The notes below the pieces were generated by a model, which was given only the letters and a program-made list of their open reading frames with translations, was not told where the DNA came from and did no database searches. A DNA stretch of 6,882 bases from UBA9848 sp003454065. Its GTDB lineage: Bacteria > Spirochaetota > Spirochaetia > Sphaerochaetales > Sphaerochaetaceae. Location of the stretch: the NCBI GenBank assembly GCA_946629155.1, contig CAMOXM010000075.1:1-6882 (forward strand). The letters run 5' to 3'. This document shows positions 1 through 4,171 of this stretch, piece after piece; positions within the stretch are counted from its first letter, which is position 1, and each line of letters starts with the position of its first letter. Both the position numbers and the translations under genes were made by a program.

Positions 1-77
1 TTGTTCATCCATGCCGCGGAAACCCGCGCCGTTGCTACTATGGCTTGCTAATTCGACAACAAAAGATATGGTTTCAT
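1..77 (-). pseudogene. Interrupted gene start (amber stop at codon 10), runs off left edge
   Basis: On the minus strand a perfect GAGGAG (bases 83-88) sits 5 bases before an ATG at 77-75. The frame reads MKPYLLLSN and then hits TAG at 50-48. Beyond the stop the same frame stays open to the window edge, reading QAIVATARVSAAWMN. Either a gene has been broken by a nonsense change at codon 10, or this is a 9-residue leader peptide, or the match is chance. I do not recognise the protein. The good ribosome-binding site is the main reason for listing it, and the visible piece is too short to identify a family. Confidence 0.25.
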
Positions 78-236
78 TAAAACTCCTCATCTGGCGAAGT
101 CGTACTTAACTTAAATACGTCAAATTCAGGCCATTTTCTGGCTTTTTCTGAAACTTCCGCTTTGTAATTCTATATAACATATGGACTTACGCAAGTTCAA
201 AATTCTAGTGCCCGTTGCCATGTTGTAAAACGGAAA
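78..236. other. A+T-rich intergenic stretch, no gene seen
   Basis: No convincing gene lies here. On the minus strand, TTGAAC and TATATA (18-base spacer, around 171-200) could form a weak promoter for the interrupted minus-strand gene. On the plus strand, the frame of the downstream small ORF is open back to a TAA at about 165, but that part has no start codon with a ribosome-binding site and does not look like a protein. A small inverted repeat (ACTT-ACGC-AAGT) lies near 184-195. Confidence 0.4.
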
Positions 237-258
237 ATGGTCGATAAATGGTCGATAA
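237..258 (+). repeat. 11-bp perfect tandem duplication over a start codon
   Basis: ATGGTCGATAA occurs twice head to tail, at 237-247 and 248-258. Eleven is not a multiple of three, so the second ATG is in another frame, which stops after nine sense codons. The duplication therefore supplies the ATG used by the small ORF that starts here, or shifted the frame of an older, longer gene. Confidence 0.85.
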
Positions 259-467
259 AACCAACTTTGGCAGATAAATTGGCCGATATTTTGGTTTTTA
301 TGAGCGGTACAAGTTCGGCTACGACGGGAATGATAGTACTGCAGTTTGGATCTGCCCCCACGACTGCCAAGCGATATTTGCGTCAGCTCGTAGATTTTGG
401 CTGCTTAAAATCTTGTGGCGGAAACAAGAATAGAAGCTATAAACTCAAAAGCAAGGGCGATAAGTGA
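237..467 (+). CDS. Small winged-helix-like protein, probably a gene remnant
   Basis: A 76-residue hypothetical protein. Residues 12-70 look like a winged helix-turn-helix: a first helix (LADKLADILVFMSG), a helix-turn-helix around SAPTTAKRYLRQLVDFG (residues 39-55), and a wing with the basic GGNKNRSYKL (61-70). Such modules often form the C-terminus of Fic-type or AlbA_2/RecG-like ATP-binding proteins, many of which sit in type I restriction loci (family knowledge). This short form may therefore be the tail of a larger decayed protein. The start ATG has only a weak ribosome-binding site and lies in an 11-bp tandem duplication. Its TGA stop overlaps the GTG of the next (broken) frame in GTGA, the spacing of a translationally coupled pair. 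Function unknown. Confidence 0.45.
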   Translation: MVDKWSIKPTLADKLADILVFMSGTSSATTGMIVLQFGSAPTTAKRYLRQLVDFGCLKSCGGNKNRSYKLKSKGDK

Positions 468-661
468 CAGCTAAGGATTTGAAGAACGCAATCCTGCAGT
501 AAGCCGTCAAGGAAGCTGGTTTGAGATAACACAAGTTTTTGTGTGGCCACAGCGATGAAACCGTAAGCGTTGGCTTCGAGTATGAAGCGTACGAAAAGAC
601 CGATGAAACCAAGGATAGCATCTTGGAAAGGCTGATCGAGCAATTCGGATACGACCGTTGA
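464..661 (+). pseudogene. Broken frame opening like a type I restriction specificity subunit (HsdS)
   Basis: Starting at the GTG that overlaps the previous stop, the frame reads (V/M)TAKDLKNAILQ, then TAA at 500-502, AVKEAGLR, a second TAA at 527-529, and a 43-codon tail ending LIEQFGYDR before TGA at 659-661. The opening resembles the N-terminus common in HsdS subunits (a LKNAILQ-AVQGKL pattern, recalled from the family), with a stop where a residue should join the two halves. The tail is not recognised and may come from another part of an HsdS or from another gene. If correct, this is debris of a restriction-modification locus next to vsr. The match is only about 14 residues, so confidence is modest. 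Confidence 0.35.
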
Positions 662-681
662 CTCGATTGGGCATTCGATTT

Positions 682-710
682 TTGAGGTTTTTCAGAAACG
701 TCTTTATAAT
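682..710 (+). promoter_or_regulatory. Sigma-70-like promoter of vsr, abutting the start codon
   Basis: TTGAGG (682-687), a 17-base spacer and a consensus TATAAT (705-710). Transcription would start near 716-718, just after the first possible ATG (713) and right before the second (719). No Shine-Dalgarno lies upstream of either ATG. Confidence 0.6.
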
Positions 711-718
711 TCATGTCC

Positions 719-1159
719 ATGGATAGGTTCACGCCGGAGAAGCGCCATGAGGTGATGTCGAAAATACGCGGCAAGGATACGAAGCCTGAAATAATCGTCC
801 GCAAATTTCTGTTTTCCAAAGGTTTGAGATACAGGTTGCATGGCAAGGGTCTTCCCGGACATCCCGACATAGTACTGTCCAAATACAAGGCTGTGGTTTT
901 CGTTCACGGATGCTTTTGGCACAGGCACGAGAACTGCAGGCATTTCAAGATGCCGAAAAGCAATATCGATTATTGGGAGCGTAAGATAACCGCCAATGTC
1001 TATCGCGACAGATGCGATGCCGACAGGCTTGCGAGGCTTGGATGGAAAGTACTAGTGGTCTGGGAGTGCGAATTGCAGAAGAAAACGCGTCAGATGGTTC
1101 TTGACCATCTTTACCTCCTGATAACAGAAGGCGTGCCCGGAGAGTGTCCTCAGGCATAG
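719..1159 (+). CDS. vsr: Very-short-patch repair endonuclease (Vsr)
   Basis: Vsr nicks DNA 5' of the T in T:G mismatches left by deamination of 5-methylcytosine, starting short-patch repair. From ATG 719 the protein has 146 residues, slightly shorter than the 156 of E. coli Vsr. Key E. coli residues have counterparts one position earlier: E24 (E25), D50 in HPDIV (D51), H63 (H64), F66 and W67 (intercalating F67/W68) and H68 (H69). The structural zinc ligands are present as C65, H70, C73 and C117. E. coli T63 is replaced by V62. The N-terminus MDRFTPEKRHEVMSKIRGKD is the usual family opening, which supports 719 over ATG 713 (two residues longer, MSMDRF); ATG 713 would lie upstream of the predicted transcript start. 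Vsr usually sits beside a cytosine-C5 methyltransferase. None is visible here, only restriction-like debris upstream. Confidence 0.95.
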   Translation: MDRFTPEKRHEVMSKIRGKDTKPEIIVRKFLFSKGLRYRLHGKGLPGHPDIVLSKYKAVVFVHGCFWHRHENCRHFKMPKSNIDYWERKITANVYRDRCDADRLARLGWKVLVVWECELQKKTRQMVLDHLYLLITEGVPGECPQA

Positions 1160-1200
1160 CGGGCGGTTTTGCTCACTTGATAATTGCCTGTCATAGCGGG
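1155..1200 (+). repeat. Direct repeat CATAGCGGG around the -35 region
   Basis: The 9-mer CATAGCGGG occurs at 1155-1163 (over the vsr stop codon) and again at 1192-1200, directly before the -10 box of the next gene. TGCTCA is likewise present at 1170-1175 and 1223-1228. The repeats may be protein-binding sites or traces of a small local duplication. Confidence 0.5.
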
Positions 1201-1206
1201 TATAAT
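1177..1206 (+). promoter_or_regulatory. Sigma-70-like promoter of the SDR gene
   Basis: TTGATA (1177-1182), an 18-base spacer and a consensus TATAAT (1201-1206). The predicted start of transcription is near 1213, about 30 bases before the ATG at 1242. Confidence 0.7.
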
Positions 1207-1214
1207 AATAGCGT

Positions 1215-1228
1215 TGAGCAAATGCTCA
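1215..1228. promoter_or_regulatory. Perfect 14-bp palindrome, likely operator
   Basis: TGAGCA-AA-TGCTCA covers the first transcribed bases, between the -10 box and the ribosome-binding site. The 2-base centre makes it a poor RNA hairpin but a good site for a dimeric repressor. A further half-site (TGCTCA, 1170-1175) lies just upstream of the -35 box, 53 bases (about five helical turns) from the matching right arm. This suggests that the dehydrogenase gene is repressor-controlled. Confidence 0.5.
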
Positions 1229-1241
1229 CAGGAGGGTTTTT

Positions 1242-2009
1242 ATGACAAAGCTTTTCGATCTGAAAGGAAAAGTCGCATTGATTACCGGAGCATCTTCCGG
1301 ACTTGGCAGGCAGATGGCGCTTGCATTGGCAGGCCAGGGAGCGGATATTGCAATCATCGCTCGCAGGGTTGAAAAACTCGAGTCGGTGAAGAAGGAGGTG
1401 GAGGCTCTTGGCGTCAAGTGCTTCGCCCACAAATGCGATGTGCAGAAGATCGATGACATCAAGGAAACCGTGGAGGCGGTTGAAAAGCATTTCGGCAAGA
1501 TCGATATTCTTTGCAACAACGCCGGCATCGGACTTTTCGACAATGCGGAGAAGCAATCGGATGAAATCTGGCAGCAGATGATGGCTACGAACCTCAATTC
1601 CCACTATTATTTCTCCCGCGAGGTTGCGAAGGGCATGATTGCCAGAAAATACGGCAAAATCATCATGACCGGTTCCATACACTCCACTGTCGCCATGGCG
1701 GAGCTTCCGCTTTCTGCGTATTGCACGACCAAAGGCGGCATAGAGATGATGACCAAGGCGCTCGCTACGGAATGGGCTAAATACGGAATCACCGTCAATG
1801 CAATAGGGCCTGCGTATTTTCCGAGCGAGATGACAGGTAGCGTAATCGGAACCGAGGATTTCAAGAAAGTCATCCAGATGCGTTGCCCGATGGGAAGGGC
1901 CGGACGCGACGGCGAGCTTGACGGAGCGGTGATCTATTTCGCTTCTGATGCATCGTCCTATACCACGGGTCAGCTTCTTACGATCGACGGAGGCTGGACC
2001 GCCATCTGA
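1242..2009 (+). CDS. Short-chain dehydrogenase/reductase (gluconate 5-dehydrogenase / 3-oxoacyl-ACP reductase type)
   Basis: A 255-residue classical SDR, a cytosolic NAD(P)H-dependent oxidoreductase with a single Rossmann fold. Visible motifs are the cofactor loop TGASSGLG (15-22), the DV after strand 4 (CDV, near 65-67), NNAG (92-95), the catalytic YCTTK (Y160, K164) and the usual C-terminal LTIDGGW. The catalytic serine is S145 or S148; neither shows the standard 13-residue spacing to Y160, so a small insertion or deletion lies in that loop. Basic residues after strand 2 (ARRVEKL) hint at NADPH. The run KGGIEMMTKALATEWAKYG and NAIGPAYF resemble sugar-acid dehydrogenases such as gluconate 5-dehydrogenase, but the substrate cannot be read from sequence. 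A strong AGGAGGG (1230-1236) lies 5 bases before the ATG. The gene is a single transcription unit with its own promoter and putative operator. Confidence 0.9.
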   Translation: MTKLFDLKGKVALITGASSGLGRQMALALAGQGADIAIIARRVEKLESVKKEVEALGVKCFAHKCDVQKIDDIKETVEAVEKHFGKIDILCNNAGIGLFDNAEKQSDEIWQQMMATNLNSHYYFSREVAKGMIARKYGKIIMTGSIHSTVAMAELPLSAYCTTKGGIEMMTKALATEWAKYGITVNAIGPAYFPSEMTGSVIGTEDFKKVIQMRCPMGRAGRDGELDGAVIYFASDASSYTTGQLLTIDGGWTAI

Positions 2010-2013
2010 TTTT

Positions 2014-2070
2014 CGGACGCCGCGAACGGCGGCTTCGGTTCGTTCGAAGGGACGCCGTTCGTTGCGTCCG
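2014..2070. repeat. Cluster of three short G+C-rich hairpins after the SDR gene
   Basis: Three adjacent inverted repeats follow the SDR stop codon: CGCCG-CGAA-CGGCG (2018-2031), CTTCG with CGAAG (2033-2049, 7-base loop), and GGACGC with GCGTCC (2050-2069, 8-base loop). The outer arms CGGACGC (2014-2020) and GCGTCCG (2064-2070) can also pair, giving a closed multi-branch alternative. No T-run follows, so this is not a classic intrinsic terminator, though it may protect or end the transcript. Function unknown. Confidence 0.5.
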
Positions 2071-2144
2071 TCTGATTCGCGCCGCGACAATGAAAATGAT
2101 AGAAGTGCCAAGAATGCAATCGTCTTCCTTGTTGCGGCGCTTGG

Positions 2145-2168
2145 AAGCGATTGATGGATTTATCGCTT
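2145..2168. other. Seven-base-pair stem-loop in the non-coding gap
   Basis: AAGCGAT (2145-2151) pairs with ATCGCTT (2162-2168) across a 10-base loop. No T-tract follows. It could be a weak terminator for the SDR transcript. Apart from this stem, the hairpin cluster before it and the tRNA promoter after it, I see nothing in 2010-2260. Confidence 0.35.
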
Positions 2169-2196
2169 GAATGTCTTCGTCGTCGCGTATTATGAT

Positions 2197-2225
2197 TTGC
2201 GAAAAAACAACGAATAATGTAATAT
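2197..2225 (+). promoter_or_regulatory. Possible promoter of tRNA-Arg and the downstream operon
   Basis: TTGCGA (2197-2202), a 17-base spacer and TAATAT (2220-2225), each matching 4 of 6 consensus bases. The surroundings turn abruptly A+T-rich. Transcription would start about 30 bases before the tRNA. Confidence 0.4.
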
Positions 2226-2237
2226 TAAAAAGTTAAT

Positions 2238-2251
2238 GGTGCTACAGCACC
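2238..2251. other. Inverted repeat GGTGCT/AGCACC just before the tRNA
   Basis: GGTGC-TACA-GCACC can form a 5-base-pair hairpin (6 arms if counted as DNA palindrome GGTGCT/AGCACC with a 2-base centre). It lies between the likely transcription start and the tRNA 5' end. It could be part of the tRNA leader or a DNA-binding site; there is no direct evidence for either. Confidence 0.4.
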
Positions 2252-2260
2252 GAAACGGTC

Positions 2261-2334
2261 GTTCCCGTAGCTCAGCAGGATAGAGCATCTCCCTCCTAAG
2301 GAGAGGGTCAGGCGTTCGAATCGCCTCGGGGACA
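2261..2334 (+). tRNA. tRNA-Arg (anticodon CCU)
   Basis: The 74 bases fold as a full cloverleaf. The acceptor stem is GTTCCCG/CGGGGAC with one G-T wobble, the D stem is GCTC/GAGC, and the anticodon stem is TCTCC/GGAGA. The loop CTCCTAA places anticodon CCT at 2295-2297, and the T arm is AGGCG-TTCGAAT-CGCCT. The discriminator is A, and the CCA end is not encoded. It reads AGG codons, which are frequent in the neighbouring genes. The next gene starts 39 bases downstream with no convincing terminator between, so the tRNA may be processed from the leader of the operon transcript. Confidence 0.97.
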
Positions 2335-2373
2335 AATTTGTTGGAATTTTCAGACTTTTTGGTGTTGTCTTTT

Positions 2374-3696
2374 ATGAGTAAGGTTGTGATAATCCGCGGC
2401 GCAGGCGATTTGGCCAGTGCGGTGGCGTTGCGGTTGAAAAAATCCGGTTTTCATATTTTGATGTGCGAGACGTCGGCGCCGACTAGCATCAGGCGAACAG
2501 TTTGCTTTTCCGAATGCATTTGGGAAGGCGAGAAGGAAATCGAAGGCGTCAAGGCGGTTAGAATCAACGATGTTTCCGAAATCTCCAATGTGTTTGCCGA
2601 CGATAAGATCGCTGTCATCGCAGATCCTGAACTTGATTGCCTCTCGAAAGTGGATTGCATCGCACTTGTCGATGCGATTATAGCGAAGAGAAACCTAGGT
2701 ACGAAAAAGAGCATGGCGCCTTTGACTATCGCTCTCGGTCCCGGATTTACGGCCGGCAAGGATGTGCATGCCGTAATAGAAACGATGCGCGGCCATTATT
2801 TGGGCATGATATATTATAGCGGCAAGGCGATGAAGAACACGGGCGTGCCGGGTGCGATAATGGGTTTCGCCGCCGAAAGGGTGATTCATTCTCCGGCTGC
2901 CGGCGTTTTCAAAAGCGATTTGAATATAGGCGACAGTGTTAGAAAGGGGGATGTAATAGCAAATGTCGGCGATTGCCCTGTCTATGCAAGCATAAGCGGT
3001 GTTCTTCGCGGACTTCTTAGAAGCGGACTCGAAGTCACGGAAGGTTTCAAGTGCGCCGACATTGATCCAAGAGAAGATGCAGCAGGTTATATAACAACCG
3101 TTTCAGATAAGGCGCGTGCGATTTCGGGCAGTGTTCTGGAGTGTATTCTGAATTGCATTTGGAAAGAGCGGAAATCCGCTTCGATGCATCATGCAAAATC
3201 TTCATCTTTGCAGAATAATGCTGATTTCTCCGCAATGCAAAGTTCGTCGGCAGAAAACGATTGCGTGGATATTTATGTGGACGGGTCATGCAATGCCGAT
3301 GCCAGTGCCATAGGCTACGGCGTCGTGATAATCAGAGACAATCGCGTTTACGAATTCAGCGGGGAAGTCGATGATGCCGAAAGCTGTGTGTTCAGGAATA
3401 TCGCAGGTGAAATAGAGGCGAGCATGTTCGCTATGAAATATTGCATTGAGAATGAAATAGGAAACGTTCGCCTTTTCTTCGATTATTCAGGGCTTCAGGA
3501 TTGGTGCACCGGGGCATGGAGATGCAAAAACGCCCTTACGCAAAAATATAAGGCCTTTTACGATAGCATCAAGGATAGGCTTAATGTGATTTGGAATAAA
3601 GTGGATGCTCATACGGGCAACAGATACAATGAATTGGCAGACAAACTTGCCAAAAAGTGCTTTCTGAAACATGTCGGAGAAAGTGAGCAGGTCTGA
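2374..3696 (+). CDS. yqeB: YqeB-family protein fused to an RNase H domain
   Basis: A 440-residue two-domain protein. Residues 1-263 match the YqeB family of selenium-dependent molybdenum hydroxylase accessory proteins: RGAGDLA (near 6-12), IRRTVCFSE, LGPGFTAGKDVHAVIET, then a lipoyl/HlyD-like half (AGVFKSDLNIGDSVRKGDVI) and SDKARAISGSVLE. A polar, Ser-rich linker (about 264-297) leads to an RNase HI-type domain of the kind found beside viroplasmin domains in Firmicutes. That domain keeps YVDGS with D303, E346 (AGEIEA), D370 (FFDYSG), H413 and D423 (HTGNRYNELADKLAK), so it should cleave RNA in RNA-DNA hybrids. Family YqeB proteins normally end near residue 265. ATG 2374 is chosen because the YqeB fold begins there; a TTG at 2338 would add 12 residues. 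No frameshift or stop separates the halves. No hydroxylase or selenium genes are in view. The last 26 bases overlap the next gene. Confidence 0.85.
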   Translation: MSKVVIIRGAGDLASAVALRLKKSGFHILMCETSAPTSIRRTVCFSECIWEGEKEIEGVKAVRINDVSEISNVFADDKIAVIADPELDCLSKVDCIALVDAIIAKRNLGTKKSMAPLTIALGPGFTAGKDVHAVIETMRGHYLGMIYYSGKAMKNTGVPGAIMGFAAERVIHSPAAGVFKSDLNIGDSVRKGDVIANVGDCPVYASISGVLRGLLRSGLEVTEGFKCADIDPREDAAGYITTVSDKARAISGSVLECILNCIWKERKSASMHHAKSSSLQNNADFSAMQSSSAENDCVDIYVDGSCNADASAIGYGVVIIRDNRVYEFSGEVDDAESCVFRNIAGEIEASMFAMKYCIENEIGNVRLFFDYSGLQDWCTGAWRCKNALTQKYKAFYDSIKDRLNVIWNKVDAHTGNRYNELADKLAKKCFLKHVGESEQV

Positions 3697-4171
3697 TGGC
3701 GAGGAGGCTGTCGCAGGCGATGTTGCGACTTCGGTTGCGAGCAAGGAAGATTACGAGACCCTTTTGGAGCTGGAGAACGCCCGAACCAGAAGCCAGGCGC
3801 GAGCAATCAGGAAGAAATATGCCGATAGCAGGATAACGGCAAGGAAAACATTGAAGCTTCTATCTTCTTTGGAACAGCTTACGTTCTATTTTCAGATTGT
3901 CGCATTTGCGGTTTATCTTTTCCTGGGGTATGCTTTGTATTCCGGAAAAGTGGTCTATGCGGTTTATGATGTGAGCGTGTTTTCGGGTTTTTTCCTTTTG
4001 TTCTTTGGAATCATAGGAATCGTATATGCGATTATTCGTGCGGTCAAATCTAAAGTCAGTCCGATAGGTTTCATAGTTTCTTCAGTTCTGAGGATTGCTG
4101 TGATGCTTGTTTTATTGACAATAGAAACCGTATTGAAATTGACATCTAGTGGAGGATTGTTCGGTGTTTGA
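3671..4171 (+). CDS. Predicted three-helix membrane protein, unknown function
   Basis: A 166-residue protein I do not recognise. Residues 1-69 are polar and charged, probably helical (KEDYETLLELENARTRSQAR and a basic stretch to about 60), with no signal peptide. Three hydrophobic segments follow at about 71-90, 101-123 and 131-156, joined by short loops. The basic loop AVKSK (124-128) suggests that side is cytoplasmic, as the N-terminal domain would also be. The ATG lies within the end of the YqeB-RNase H gene (26-base overlap) and has no Shine-Dalgarno, so translation probably depends on coupling. Its end overlaps the ffh start by 8 bases. Sharing a tight operon with the SRP GTPase would fit a role at the membrane, but this is inference from position alone. 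Confidence 0.75.
   Translation: MSEKVSRSDGEEAVAGDVATSVASKEDYETLLELENARTRSQARAIRKKYADSRITARKTLKLLSSLEQLTFYFQIVAFAVYLFLGYALYSGKVVYAVYDVSVFSGFFLLFFGIIGIVYAIIRAVKSKVSPIGFIVSSVLRIAVMLVLLTIETVLKLTSSGGLFGV
4151..4156 (+). promoter_or_regulatory. Ribosome-binding site fixing the ffh start
   Basis: GGAGGA ends 7 bases before GTG 4164. It lies inside the preceding gene and would fall within the coding sequence if the in-frame GTG at 4149 were used, so it decides for GTG 4164. Confidence 0.8.

Noticed and set aside
445..888. Minus-strand frames of 147 and 68 codons over the left region and the start of vsr
   Set aside because: They are antisense to the conserved Vsr N-terminus or to the broken HsdS-like frame, with Ser/Leu-rich low-information translations.
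1191..2111. A 306-codon open frame on the minus strand
   Set aside because: It lies opposite the SDR gene, has an Arg/His-rich composition without a recognisable fold, and the plus strand carries all SDR motifs with promoter and ribosome-binding site.
1948..2154. A plus-strand frame of 68 codons overlapping the SDR end
   Set aside because: It starts inside the SDR gene, is Arg/Ser-rich and runs through the hairpin cluster; it has no ribosome-binding site.
2010..2260. 4.5S (SRP) RNA gene near the ffh operon
   Set aside because: A GGAAGC string occurs at 2143-2148, but the conserved SRP RNA tip with its GGAA-type loop and symmetric internal loops cannot be built around it.
2261..2334. tRNA-Arg as an integration site for a mobile element
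   Set aside because: No second copy of the tRNA 3' end, integrase or element boundary is visible in the window.
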